Origin: Leptolinea sp964446955
Lineage (GTDB): Bacteria > Chloroflexota > Anaerolineae > Anaerolineales > Anaerolineaceae
Reading direction: 5' to 3'
Length of the DNA stretch: 64,000 nt
Assembly (NCBI GenBank): GCA_964446955.1
Contig: CAYUQJ010000002.1
Coordinates: 506,545-570,544 of the forward strand
In this document: positions 1 through 8,224 of the stretch, one piece after another
How positions within the stretch are numbered: the stretch's first letter is position 1
Layout of the letters: every line of letters starts with the position of its first letter
Notes under the pieces: model-generated
The model's input: only the letters and a program-made list of their open reading frames with translations
Databases searched by the model: none
Told to the model about the DNA's origin: nothing
Position numbers and translations under genes: made by a program

Positions 1-324
1 ATCGAGAAAACCTACCCGGACGTTTGGAGGGGCTTTCTGGAGCGGGATCATGATTTTCAATTTCCTGGCGGCGAATTCGCAGAGGACGCCCGCGCTCGCA
101 TCGTTTCTTTTTCGCACGAAAAACAACAGGATAATCGGGATATATTAATCATTTGTCATGAGGGACTTATCCGTCTGTGGGCATGTCACATCCTCGGGAT
201 GCCAGTCTATCGGCGTTGGGATTTCAAGGTAGATTACTGCGGGATCATGGAGATCGAATTTATCCCGGAATTCAACAGCTGGCGACTTTTACGTTTCAAC
301 CAGTTGGCAAATCCAATCGACTAG
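1..324 (+). CDS. Histidine phosphatase family protein, C-terminal part (truncated by window edge)
   Basis: The frame is open from base 1 and ends at TAG 322-324, giving about 107 residues with no start inside the window. A GGE element (about residue 24) and an ICHEG motif with a histidine near residue 53 match the second half of the phosphoglycerate-mutase/histidine-phosphatase fold, where this His belongs to the second catalytic motif. The N-terminal RHG motif that carries the phosphorylated histidine would lie upstream of the window, so activity cannot be judged. Members dephosphorylate small metabolites or phosphoproteins in the cytoplasm; the substrate here is unknown. Confidence 0.8.
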   Translation: MEKTYPDVWRGFLERDHDFQFPGGEFAEDARARIVSFSHEKQQDNRDILIICHEGLIRLWACHILGMPVYRRWDFKVDYCGIMEIEFIPEFNSWRLLRFNQLANPID

Positions 325-561
325 GATTTTATTTTTGTCAGTCCAGCCCCGAACAGGCTGCCATAGCGTAATTCCTGTCAATCCCAAATAGCAGGTCACC
401 GCGTTCTGTTTGCTGATTAATAATTTGAGCTTATTAACTCGGTTTAAGCAAAATTCCGGAGGTAGATTGCGTTACACTTAATGCTCAAAGACAATAGAAC
501 ATAATAGCCCGTTCTTTGTATGATAATTTATACCAAGCCATCCACATTACAGGAGAACATC

Positions 562-891
562 ATGGACATGCAACACATTCCTTTTGGGACAACCGACTGG
601 TCAAAAATACCGGCAACAGAACATGCCGGCGAAACTGGAATGGCATACTGGCATACACAACAATTTGACAACATCCGGGTTCGGCTGGTGGAATATACCC
701 CCGGTTATAAAGCAGACCATTGGTGCAAAAAAGGGCATATTTTGCTTTGCCTGGAGGGCGAATTGCACACCGAACTGGAGGACGGCCGGACATTTATACT
801 GACCCCGGGGACCAGCTATCAGGTCGCAGATAATGCGGAAGCCCATCGCTCATTCACCACGACAGGGGTAAAGCTATTCATTGTTGATTAA
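562..891 (+). CDS. DHCW-motif cupin fold protein
   Basis: A 109-residue single-domain cupin. I chose ATG 562 over an in-frame ATG at 520 because AGGAGA at 551-556 is a good ribosome site five bases upstream. The DHWC element at about residues 52-55 followed by KKGH is typical of a small family named for this motif. The rest is beta-rich with a conserved PGxSYxV turn, as in cupin barrels. The family has no established reaction; the cysteine and histidines could bind metal. It stands alone, with the next gene 36 bases downstream on the same strand. Confidence 0.75.
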   Translation: MDMQHIPFGTTDWSKIPATEHAGETGMAYWHTQQFDNIRVRLVEYTPGYKADHWCKKGHILLCLEGELHTELEDGRTFILTPGTSYQVADNAEAHRSFTTTGVKLFIVD

Positions 892-927
892 CCAAAAACG
901 TTTACGGATTTTTGTCGGGAAAACACC

Positions 928-1482
928 ATGAACTATTTTCTTCTAATCGGTTTGTTTCTTTTCACCGGATTCATAGCCGGCAACATGATGTACCACAAAT
1001 CAGAGCCCGGTGACCAATCGGAGAAATATCCCATCAACAAAACCGTATTCATAATCGGCAAAATTACCATGGGTATAAATTGGATCATCATCTTCTTAAA
1101 AGCTGCCGGAATACAAACACTACCCCATTACCAATCCGCCAGTCTTACGATTGTGGCGACTATACTGGTTTACATCGGGTTTGTCTTTGTTGCTCTTTCA
1201 TTCATTCAACTGGGCAAAGAAGTGCGATTCAGCAATACCGGTGAAAATTGCAACCTTCGGAGCAGCGGAGTGTACAGCATTAGCCGCAATCCGATGTATC
1301 TTGGATTCTTTCTGGTTTGCCTGGCATCCATGCTCACTGTTCCTCACATAATCAATATTCTGTGCGGTCTGACCGGTATATATGTTCATCATCTGATGAC
1401 CCTTTCCGAAGAGACATCACTGCACAATAAACATGGCGAAGTCTATGAAAAATACAAACAATCCGTCCGCCGATACCTATGA
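928..1482 (+). CDS. Isoprenylcysteine carboxyl methyltransferase-like membrane protein
   Basis: A 184-residue integral membrane protein with about five hydrophobic segments. Its C-terminal third carries the family signature (SISRNPMYLGF, then SEE and a YxxYxxxVRRYL tail) found in ICMT and bacterial PEMT-like methyltransferases. These enzymes use S-adenosylmethionine to methylate lipophilic substrates at the membrane. Bacteria lack prenylated CAAX proteins in the eukaryotic sense, so the substrate cannot be named. A second, more distant member of the family is at 31860. Confidence 0.75.
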   Translation: MNYFLLIGLFLFTGFIAGNMMYHKSEPGDQSEKYPINKTVFIIGKITMGINWIIIFLKAAGIQTLPHYQSASLTIVATILVYIGFVFVALSFIQLGKEVRFSNTGENCNLRSSGVYSISRNPMYLGFFLVCLASMLTVPHIINILCGLTGIYVHHLMTLSEETSLHNKHGEVYEKYKQSVRRYL

Positions 1483-1558
1483 ACCCCGCCATGGCAAAGT
1501 TGTAGCACAAAGACATGTATACGGAAGCGGTATAAAAAGAAAGAATAATATTTCTCCC

Positions 1559-2056
1559 ATGCCATTGATTACAAAAAAAATCCAGATCAAGCCGTTATCG
1601 AAAATTGATGAGCCTTTTCTTCGGGAGATGTTGTACCAGGCTATTTTCGTTCCAGAGGGGTCACAACCACCACCGCGGGACGTGATCCAGAACCCCGAAC
1701 TCAGCCGCTATGTGAATAATTGGGGGCAGCCGGGTGACGGCGGTTTCATGGCGCTAATGGGCGATGAACCCGTGGGCGCGGTATGGATACGCCTTCTGAC
1801 CGGAGAGAACAAAGGATATGGATATGTGGATGAAGAAACGCCCGAGCTTTCGATTGCTATCTTGCCGGAATACCGCGGTCAGGGAATAGGAAAGGCCTTG
1901 ATGGCGCATCTCTTCAATGAAATGAATGGCCGCCATCCAGCAATTTGCTTAAGTGTCTCAGAGGAAAACCCGGCTTTCCGGCTGTACAGGCGGTTGGGTT
2001 TTATTGAGATTCAAAATGATGGGGCTTCGGTGAAAATGGTCAAGAAGTTGACCTAA
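1559..2056 (+). CDS. GNAT family N-acetyltransferase
   Basis: The 165-residue product shows the acetyl-CoA pyrophosphate-binding loop RGQGIGKA at about residues 106-113, preceded by the beta-4 strand ELSIAILPEY. The usual C-terminal block (SVSEENPAFRLYRRLGF) follows. The frame is open back to 1433, overlapping the preceding gene, but the extra 42 residues are low-complexity and unlike the family, so ATG 1559 is preferred even though its ribosome site is weak. The acceptor substrate is unknown. Confidence 0.85.
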   Translation: MPLITKKIQIKPLSKIDEPFLREMLYQAIFVPEGSQPPPRDVIQNPELSRYVNNWGQPGDGGFMALMGDEPVGAVWIRLLTGENKGYGYVDEETPELSIAILPEYRGQGIGKALMAHLFNEMNGRHPAICLSVSEENPAFRLYRRLGFIEIQNDGASVKMVKKLT

Positions 2057-2231
2057 TTCGCCTCCAATCTGTAATCAAATCATCAACGGTTTTTACATCT
2101 GGATTTCTCATTGCCCGGTTTAGATGTACGAATGGTGTATTTACAACTTGTGTTTTCGATGCAAGGTTGACATAGCCGGGAAAACTTCGGGCATGGAAGC
2201 GGATCAAAAATCGGGACGACTATTATGAGTA

Positions 2232-2240
2232 TGCGATAAT
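2232..2240 (+). promoter_or_regulatory. Extended -10 promoter candidate (TGCGATAAT)
   Basis: TGCGATAAT lies 36 bases before the TTG start of the methyltransferase. The same TGCGATAAT string recurs before the genes at 4203 and 16582, which supports a shared extended -10 promoter type. No convincing -35 hexamer is visible. Confidence 0.4.
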
Positions 2241-2275
2241 AATCTGACAACACACGGCTATTTGGAGGTTGAGAT

Positions 2276-2869
2276 TTGTTCCATACTATAAAACCTGACA
2301 TTCTGGCACGCATGCAATATTTGGAAGACCTTGACGCCCGCGACCGCAATAACAATACCCCCCTTTTACAACGGTTGCGTCAAATCCCTCCGGAAACCGG
2401 GAAGTTTCTGGCAATACTGGCAGCCGGTTCCCCTGAAGGTGGAATCATCGAGATTGGCACCAGTGCCGGATACTCCACTCTGTGGCTTTCACTTGCAGCC
2501 GAACAGGCCGGCCGCAGTATCACCACATTTGAAGTCTTGCCTGAAAAGGTCAAACTGGCACGCGAAACATTCATGGTTACCGGAGCCGCCAACCGGATAA
2601 AACTCGTGGAGGGCGACGCGCGTGACCACCTGAAAGAATTCAAGAATATTGCGTTCTGTTTCCTGGACGCAGAAAAAGATGTGTACGCCGACTGCTACGA
2701 GATGGTTGTCCCCAACCTGGTTCCCGGCGGGTTACTGGTGGCTGACAATGCCATCAACCACCAGGTTGTGTTACAACCAGTGTTGGACCGTGCCCTTATC
2801 GACTCACGCGTGGATGCCCTGATCGTCCCCATTGGAAAAGGTGAACTTGTCTGCCGTAAGATCGGTTAG
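2276..2869 (+). CDS. Class I SAM-dependent O-methyltransferase
   Basis: A 197-residue cytosolic methyltransferase of the catechol/caffeoyl-CoA O-methyltransferase (methyltransf_3) type. The SAM-binding motif I (IEIGTSAGYST) is near residues 60-70, the acidic strand-2 residue follows in TFEVLPEK, and FCFLDAEKDVY and LLVADNA match the metal/substrate motifs. The TTG start is set by GGAGG at 2264-2268, seven bases upstream; no ATG fits. Likely an O-methylation of a small phenolic or similar acceptor, which cannot be named from sequence. Confidence 0.85.
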   Translation: MFHTIKPDILARMQYLEDLDARDRNNNTPLLQRLRQIPPETGKFLAILAAGSPEGGIIEIGTSAGYSTLWLSLAAEQAGRSITTFEVLPEKVKLARETFMVTGAANRIKLVEGDARDHLKEFKNIAFCFLDAEKDVYADCYEMVVPNLVPGGLLVADNAINHQVVLQPVLDRALIDSRVDALIVPIGKGELVCRKIG

Positions 2870-2947
2870 AAAAGATTCGCATAGTGGCCATTTTTCGCTC
2901 AAAAAGTTTTAGCAGCTCAGACAAATTTTCATTCTCAGGCACATAGA

Positions 2948-3805
2948 ATGCGAAAAAATCTGGACACAAAAACCCAATCGGATAACACATTGCCGGTATT
3001 CTTCCTGCTGGCGTTCGGTATCAGCTGGCTTTTTTGGATACCGGCTGCCTTGATGGATCCGGCCGCTGGTTCGCCAATCAGTTTTATTCTGTATTTGATC
3101 GGCGGATTTGGGCCAACTATTGCCGGCCTCTTGATGATAGGCCGAACAATGGATAGAACTGATCAGCAGAATGTGTTTCAGCGATTGATTGATATCCACC
3201 GCATCGATTGGTGTTGGGGAGCGTTTATCCTTACCATCTTCCCGGTTCTTGGCGGACTGACCATCCAGATTTATCGACTGCTCTACGGCAATTACCCGGC
3301 TTTGCCCGCGTTGCAGGGGTTCACCGGAAAGCCGGGGGACATTGTTACCCTGATTTTTGTTGCGATCCAGGTGATGCTCATGGGTCCGCTCGCGGAAGAG
3401 ATCGGTTGGCGCGGTTTTGCGCTTGACCGGTTGCTAAATCGTTGGAGTGGATCCACAGCAGGCATCATCATTGGGATCATCTGGGGTGTTTGGCACCTGC
3501 CGCTTTTTTTTATTTCCGGTAGTATGTATTATGAGTGGGGATTCGGGACCGGACTATTCTGGCTGTTCCTTCTTCGCATGACGGCTTTATCCGTGATAAT
3601 GACCTTGGTCTATGTGCACACAAACCGCAGCATTCTGTCTGCCATTCTGTTGCATTTCATGTTTAATTTCACGTACGGATTTCTTCAACCTTCCCCTAAT
3701 AAGGTCCATTCACTGGGTACCACACTGATCTCATTAATCGCTTGTGCCGCGCTGATAACTATGGTCCGTCAAAACACCAGTCAGAATGAAACGGGAACAG
3801 TCTGA
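2948..3805 (+). CDS. CPBP family intramembrane metalloprotease
   Basis: A 285-residue polytopic membrane protein with the CAAX-protease/bacteriocin-processing (ABI) motifs: EEIGWRGF with the two glutamates at about 150-151 and Arg 155, a second motif WHLPLFF, and a third with HFMFNF. All three catalytic or metal-binding elements are present, so it is probably active. Bacterial members cleave peptides or process bacteriocins, and some confer self-immunity; no bacteriocin gene lies next to it. Two further paralogs occur at 34258 and 62815. Its stop codon lies inside a 44-bp perfect palindrome. Confidence 0.85.
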   Translation: MRKNLDTKTQSDNTLPVFFLLAFGISWLFWIPAALMDPAAGSPISFILYLIGGFGPTIAGLLMIGRTMDRTDQQNVFQRLIDIHRIDWCWGAFILTIFPVLGGLTIQIYRLLYGNYPALPALQGFTGKPGDIVTLIFVAIQVMLMGPLAEEIGWRGFALDRLLNRWSGSTAGIIIGIIWGVWHLPLFFISGSMYYEWGFGTGLFWLFLLRMTALSVIMTLVYVHTNRSILSAILLHFMFNFTYGFLQPSPNKVHSLGTTLISLIACAALITMVRQNTSQNETGTV

Positions 3806-3832
3806 GGAAATTTCCTCAGACTGTTCCCGTTT
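3789..3832. terminator. 44-bp perfect palindrome overlapping the stop codon; probable bidirectional terminator
   Basis: Two 22-base arms (AAACGGGAACAG...) are exact reverse complements meeting at AAATTT. The palindrome includes the last codons and the TGA (3803-3805) of the CPBP gene. The RNA would form a very stable hairpin. A T-run is present only as GTTT within the arm, so termination is likely but unproven. Confidence 0.6.
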
Positions 3833-3847
3833 CTAGAAGTTGAAGCT

Positions 3848-4089
3848 TTAATCGCGTCTTTGAAAGTGAAGGAGTTCTCGAGCCGGGTGTCTGTCCACTT
3901 CACCCCAGACCAATCCTTCCTGTTCTGCCATGTATGAAATAGATCCCTCATTGGGCGAACCCACAAATTGAATATAGATCTCTTTTCTCTTCAGTTCTTT
4001 TATTGTCGCAACTTTTTCGCCAATTGTCACCAGGAAAGATAGTTGGCGAATGTGTTCACGATCTGCTCAGAAGCTTGATTGAGGAACAT
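3848..4089 (-). pseudogene. Small hypothetical gene, apparently frameshifted (or two overlapping micro-ORFs)
   Basis: Reading leftward, an ATG at 4089-4087 opens a 20-codon frame that stops at 4029-4027. A second frame starts with GTG at 4030-4028, overlapping that stop, and runs 60 codons to 3848. Joined, they would give one coherent protein of about 80 residues (SEQIVNTFANYLS, then TIGEKVATIKELK ... YMAEQEGLVWGEVD). This suggests a single gene split by an indel or read with a frameshift. I do not recognise the family. It is the only coding content seen between the palindrome and the next gene. Confidence 0.35.
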
Positions 4090-4161
4090 ATGTATACCCA
4101 CCAACAGACTGGAAACCAGATTATCGATATTACCCCGAAGGAATGCCGTATATGCCTGTGA

Positions 4162-4172
4162 TGTGCGATAAT
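4162..4172 (+). promoter_or_regulatory. Extended -10 promoter candidate (TGTGCGATAAT)
   Basis: TGTGCGATAAT lies about 30 bases before the start at 4203 and is identical to the element before the gene at 16582. A strong ribosome site (AAGGAG) follows. The -35 is not obvious, as expected for TGn-extended promoters. Confidence 0.45.
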
Positions 4173-4202
4173 TAATCGAGCATTGTATAAAGGAGAACAT
4201 CC

Positions 4203-5219
4203 ATGAAGATCCTTTTTATTGGCGGTACCGGTCTGATCAGTACAGCCTGTTCCGAGCTGGTTGTTCAGCGTGGACATGACCTCACCATCCTCAACCGATC
4301 ACAAACAAAGAAGATTCCCGCTCCACCAGGAACCCACATATTAACCGCGGATGTTCACGGAGATTTTGATAATCTGGAAAAAACCCTGGAGCCTTACCGG
4401 TTTGATGTCGTCATAGACTGGATCGCTTTCACACCGGAAGATATCGAACGTGATATTCGCTTATTTCAGGGGAAAACCGGTCAGTTTGTATTTATCAGCT
4501 CGGCCAGCGCTTACCAGAAACCGGTCAAAAATTATCTGATCACGGAAGAAACACCCCTCGAAAACCCCTACTGGCAATACTCGCGTGACAAGATCGCCTG
4601 CGAGAAACGCCTCATGGAAGCCCATAAAAAGAACGGGTTCCCGGTGACGATTATCCGTCCTTCCTTAACGTACGGGTTGACCCAGGTCCCGCTTTGTACA
4701 GGCAGCTGGTTGCATCCTTACACCATGCTTGACCGGATCAAGAAAGGGAAGAAGGTCATTATTCCCGGTGACGGGACATCACTCTGGGTATGCACCTGGA
4801 ACGCAGATTTTGCCGTTGGATTGCTGGGGTTGTTCGGCAACCCCAAGTCATTGGGCGAGGCTTTCCATATAACATCTGACGAAGTCCTCACCTGGAATCA
4901 GCTATACCAACAGACCGCCGACGTGTACGGTGTAAAACTCAATCCTGTTTACATCCCATCCGACTGGATGGCTGCATGGGATGATGAATATACCGGTTCG
5001 CTGATCGGTGATAAAGCAAATAGTGTTGTGTTTGACAACAGCAAGATCAAACGCTTTGTTCCCGAATTTAATTGCACTGTTACCTGGGCGGAAGGGATAA
5101 AACGCGCTGTGAACTGGTTTGAAGCCGACTCGTCCCGTCAGACGATCGATGAAAACGCCAACCGGCAGTGGGATGAAATGATCGTGGCGTATGAGCGGTC
5201 ATTTCCACAACGAAAATAG
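4203..5219 (+). CDS. NAD-dependent epimerase/dehydratase (extended SDR) family protein
   Basis: The 338-residue protein begins with a Rossmann nucleotide-binding motif (FIGGTGLIS, residues 4-12). It continues with the extended-SDR pattern: VVIDWIAF at strand 4, FISSASAYQ for the catalytic Ser/Tyr region, and RPSLTYG. It resembles the isoflavone-reductase/CSP41-like group acting on nucleotide sugars or other carbonyls; the substrate is unknown. ATG 4203 is preceded by AAGGAGAAC. The methyltransferase at 5241 follows after 21 bases and is probably cotranscribed. Confidence 0.8.
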   Translation: MKILFIGGTGLISTACSELVVQRGHDLTILNRSQTKKIPAPPGTHILTADVHGDFDNLEKTLEPYRFDVVIDWIAFTPEDIERDIRLFQGKTGQFVFISSASAYQKPVKNYLITEETPLENPYWQYSRDKIACEKRLMEAHKKNGFPVTIIRPSLTYGLTQVPLCTGSWLHPYTMLDRIKKGKKVIIPGDGTSLWVCTWNADFAVGLLGLFGNPKSLGEAFHITSDEVLTWNQLYQQTADVYGVKLNPVYIPSDWMAAWDDEYTGSLIGDKANSVVFDNSKIKRFVPEFNCTVTWAEGIKRAVNWFEADSSRQTIDENANRQWDEMIVAYERSFPQRK

Positions 5220-5240
5220 ACCTTCGCAAAAGGAATATCC

Positions 5241-5891
5241 ATGGCCAGATACAACGCCCGGGAGGTCAGGAGATGTTATGACCTTTCAGCGGACGAATAC
5301 GCGAAGCGCTTTCTGAATGAGCTGGACGGCAAACCATATGACCGAAATGTCATTGAACGGTTTTCGCAGATGGTTACTCCGGGCGGACTTGTTTATGATA
5401 TCGGTTGCGGCTGCGGGCAAACCACAAATTTCCTGGCCGGGTTCGGCCGTCAGACAGTTATCGGGCTGGATTTTTCTGAAAAATCCATCGAGCTGGCACG
5501 CCATTTTTTCCCAAAGATCCAATTTGATGTTGATGATATGCTTTCTTCACGCATGGAATCCGGATCTGCTGATGGGATCATCGCGTTCTATGCCATTGTC
5601 CATTTCTCCTACCGCGAGATTGAAAAAACGCTGGGTGAATGGTTCGGGCTGCTGAAGTCGGGGGGATATTGTCTGTTCAGCTTTCATGTCGGGCGGGGTA
5701 CCCTATCGGTTAATGATTTTTTGGGTATTGAAGGAGCCTGCGCCACCTGGCGATTTCTCAACACCGACCGGGTCCTTAGTTGTGCGGAAAGGGCGGGTTT
5801 TCATCCCTGTGAAGTTGTGGAACGGTATCCGTACGCGGACGCGGAACATCCCAGCAAAAGGGCATACGTAATTCTGCAGAAACCGACCTGA
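5241..5891 (+). CDS. Class I SAM-dependent methyltransferase
   Basis: A 216-residue methyltransferase with motif I VYDIGCGCGQTT at about residues 51-62, the strand-2 acidic residue in GLDFSEKS, and a motif near SADGIIAFYAIVHF typical of methyltransf_11/25 enzymes. AAAGGAA precedes the start. Its closeness to the epimerase-like gene suggests a two-gene unit, perhaps modifying a common small molecule; that link is inference. The acceptor cannot be deduced. Confidence 0.85.
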   Translation: MARYNAREVRRCYDLSADEYAKRFLNELDGKPYDRNVIERFSQMVTPGGLVYDIGCGCGQTTNFLAGFGRQTVIGLDFSEKSIELARHFFPKIQFDVDDMLSSRMESGSADGIIAFYAIVHFSYREIEKTLGEWFGLLKSGGYCLFSFHVGRGTLSVNDFLGIEGACATWRFLNTDRVLSCAERAGFHPCEVVERYPYADAEHPSKRAYVILQKPT

Positions 5892-6009
5892 CAGATACTC
5901 GATATTCGGCAGTAGAAACAACTATTTAACAACCAAATCGTTACAATTCCATGTATACTTAATTGATATTCCGGGATCAATACTACTCATCCTCCAGCGG
6001 GGATAGTCT

Positions 6010-6894
6010 ATGCTGTGTTCCATGTTGTTTTCATTTTTTTTTGCTCTTATAGGCATTCTTGCCCTGATAAAAGGTGAGATCAAACTTACTGCCAAACGGA
6101 AGATCTCCGATTTGATGGCCCGCATTATGGGTGGTGTTCTGATTCTTGGCTCTCTTCTTGGAGCATTTCTGGGGATCCACGTTACCTTAATCACACTGAT
6201 CATCACAATTCTGATTGGCGTTATGGCCGTGTTTTTCATCAAAAACCCGTTGGAAACGCGGGAGCTTGCCGCTCAAACCGGATCAGCCTCATACCAGTCG
6301 GGGTCCAGTTACATATACGCGCCCTCCACCCCCGCTTATTCACAGGATATCAGCAGCACGCTGGCACAGAGCGCCTATCACAACATTCCGGAAGTTAATC
6401 CGTATGAACCGGTTTACATACCCGGCACATTATTGGATGCCGCAACGCCGGTGGATACTTACCCTTCTCATTCCGATTTTGTGGTTTACGATATCCGGTC
6501 ATCATTCAAACGAAAACCCGGTCAACCGGCTGTATGCCCGAAATGCGGAGGGAGCCTCAAGTGCATCACCATCAAACCGTCACGTGGTATCCGTGTGGAT
6601 CTCAACACAAATGATCTGCTGGCACAGCACCGCTTTTCATATCTTTTCACGTGCGCCAAGTGCAAGTGGTGGGCGTTACGCGAAAGCTGGATGTCTCCCA
6701 AAATGGGCAACCGTATTTGTGATTATCTGGTGATCGGGGGCATTCCGATCAATAATTCGACCTCAATCATATATAACGAATTTTCAAACGACCGCAATCC
6801 TGAACCCTGGAACAAGGCATTAATCTTTCCCGACCTGTATGACGAGTTCCGGCAGCTCCCCGGTTACCTGGCAAAGATATTCCCGCTCAAATAG
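6010..6894 (+). CDS. Membrane protein with C-terminal zinc-ribbon-like cysteine pairs
   Basis: A 294-residue protein of no family I recognise. Two hydrophobic segments fill about residues 4-20 and 36-76. A low-complexity Ser/Tyr/Pro-rich linker follows, then a globular part containing CPKCGG (about residue 177) and CAKCKWW (about residue 215). Two CxxC pairs about 40 residues apart suggest a bound zinc. A TATACT -10-like element lies about 50 bases upstream. The arrangement would place the zinc domain at the membrane surface. Function unknown. Confidence 0.7.
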   Translation: MLCSMLFSFFFALIGILALIKGEIKLTAKRKISDLMARIMGGVLILGSLLGAFLGIHVTLITLIITILIGVMAVFFIKNPLETRELAAQTGSASYQSGSSYIYAPSTPAYSQDISSTLAQSAYHNIPEVNPYEPVYIPGTLLDAATPVDTYPSHSDFVVYDIRSSFKRKPGQPAVCPKCGGSLKCITIKPSRGIRVDLNTNDLLAQHRFSYLFTCAKCKWWALRESWMSPKMGNRICDYLVIGGIPINNSTSIIYNEFSNDRNPEPWNKALIFPDLYDEFRQLPGYLAKIFPLK

Positions 6895-7017
6895 ATCAAT
6901 ACCCTGTACGGGTTCTATTCATTTAATTTCGTTTCCATGGAAATATGTTTCCTGTTTTTTTAATCCTCTATACTAAAGAATCAGGTATTACCGAGTTTCA
7001 AAAAAGAGAGGTTATCC

Positions 7018-7983
7018 ATGAACGTTCGATATGGCATTATCGGGTTGGGATCCATAGCCAACAAATTCGCGGACGCGGTGAACCGTGAAAAAGAACTTGA
7101 TCTGGTCGCAGTAGCCGCTCGTGACCAGGCTCGCGCGGACATTTTCGCGAAGAAGTATAAAACCGGCAAAGCGTACGGAAATTATGCCGGTATCATTGCC
7201 GATCCGGATGTGGACATCATCTACATCGGCGTGACGCACAATTTTCACTATGACATCGTGAAAGAGTGTCTTGCCAACCATAAAGCGGTTCTTTGCGAAA
7301 AACCGTTGGTGCTCACAAAGAAAGAAGCTGAAGAGCTGGCTGATCTTGCGAAAAAGAACAACACATTACTGATGGAAGCCATGTGGACACGCTGTATGCC
7401 GGCATACCTTAAGGCACAGGAATGGGTGCGATCCGGCAAGATCGGTGCAGTCCAGCTGATCGATGCCAATTTCTGTTTTCTCGGGAAGTACGATCCCGAT
7501 AGCCGTTGGTATAACCCCAAGCTGGCCGGTGGGAGCCTGTTTGATCTAGGGGTGTACCCCATTGAATTCTCCACCGGGATCACCGGTGAAGAACCCACCT
7601 CGGTCAAAGGTGTGGCAAAGATCGCTCCCACAGGGGTGGATGAAGTGGCTGCCGCGGGAATGACCTTCCCCGGCGGCGCTCTGGCATCCTTCTCCTGCGG
7701 GTTTACCACTGACGCCATGGATGAAGCGATCATCTATGGCAGTAAGGGGAAGATCGTTCTGGAAAACTGCTTTGGGCCAATGAAAGCGGAACTGTATGAA
7801 GGTCGTGACAGACGGGTGGCAAAATTTGAAGAAAAAGTTCCCAATGGTTTTATCTACGAAGCCCGCCACTGCGCCAATCTTTTCCAGGAAGGGAAAAAAC
7901 AGAGTGACCTTATACCCTTAGCAGATACCATCGCCTGTGCCGGTGTTTTTGACACGCTTCGCAAACAATGGGGGTTGATCTGA
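7018..7983 (+). CDS. Gfo/Idh/MocA family NAD(P)-dependent oxidoreductase
   Basis: A 321-residue enzyme with an N-terminal Rossmann fold (IIGLGSIANKF, residues 7-17) and the family-defining EKP motif at residues 94-96, whose lysine takes part in catalysis. The second half is the alpha/beta substrate domain, with GGSLFDLGVYPIEF. The family oxidises or reduces sugars, inositol or dihydrodiols; it most resembles the dihydrodiol/1,5-anhydrofructose-type branch. It precedes carA but is separated from it by its own promoter, so it is not part of that operon. GAGAGG lies ahead of the ATG. Confidence 0.88.
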   Translation: MNVRYGIIGLGSIANKFADAVNREKELDLVAVAARDQARADIFAKKYKTGKAYGNYAGIIADPDVDIIYIGVTHNFHYDIVKECLANHKAVLCEKPLVLTKKEAEELADLAKKNNTLLMEAMWTRCMPAYLKAQEWVRSGKIGAVQLIDANFCFLGKYDPDSRWYNPKLAGGSLFDLGVYPIEFSTGITGEEPTSVKGVAKIAPTGVDEVAAAGMTFPGGALASFSCGFTTDAMDEAIIYGSKGKIVLENCFGPMKAELYEGRDRRVAKFEEKVPNGFIYEARHCANLFQEGKKQSDLIPLADTIACAGVFDTLRKQWGLI

Positions 7984-7993
7984 ACCTCTTTTA

Positions 7994-8021
7994 TTGACAT
8001 TCTCCGTGTGTGTGTTAAAAT
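7994..8021 (+). promoter_or_regulatory. Sigma70-type promoter of carAB
   Basis: A consensus -35 TTGACA (7994-7999) and -10 TAAAAT (8016-8021) are separated by 16 bases. Transcription would begin near 8028, giving a leader of about 197 bases before carA. This is one of the clearest promoters in the window. Confidence 0.75.
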
Positions 8022-8027
8022 ACCGCC

Positions 8028-8224
8028 CAATATGCGCACCCCGATCACTGTTATCCGATCCCGAAAGACCCAGCCCGCTTCACCGGAAGAAGGCCGGACG
8101 CGCATGATTTGGATGACGGCGTAACAATCACAGGAACGCATGAACCCGATATGACAGACCAAACAGCCCTTCTTCCCGAAGGGCTGTTTTTTGTACCATC
8201 AGGCGGATAAGGAGCAGAGACAAA
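8028..8224 (+). promoter_or_regulatory. carAB leader with transcription attenuator (terminator plus competing antiterminator)
   Basis: A perfect intrinsic terminator lies inside the leader: arms 8161-8172 and 8178-8189 (12 pairs, loop TTCCC) ending in a T-run to 8192. Upstream, GGAAGAAGG at 8085-8093 is exactly complementary to CCTTCTTCC at 8168-8176, which covers the terminator's 5' arm and loop. The two pairings are mutually exclusive, the signature of attenuation. A 30-codon frame (ATG 8032 to TAA 8124), almost leaderless relative to the predicted transcription start, runs through the 5' half of the antiterminator. Whether a ribosome, PyrR or a ligand is the sensor is not known; I found no clear PyrR loop. 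Confidence 0.7.

Noticed and set aside
8028..8224. PyrR-binding loop in the carAB leader
   Set aside because: I looked for the conserved PyrR anti-antiterminator loop and found only a loose resemblance; not enough to call.
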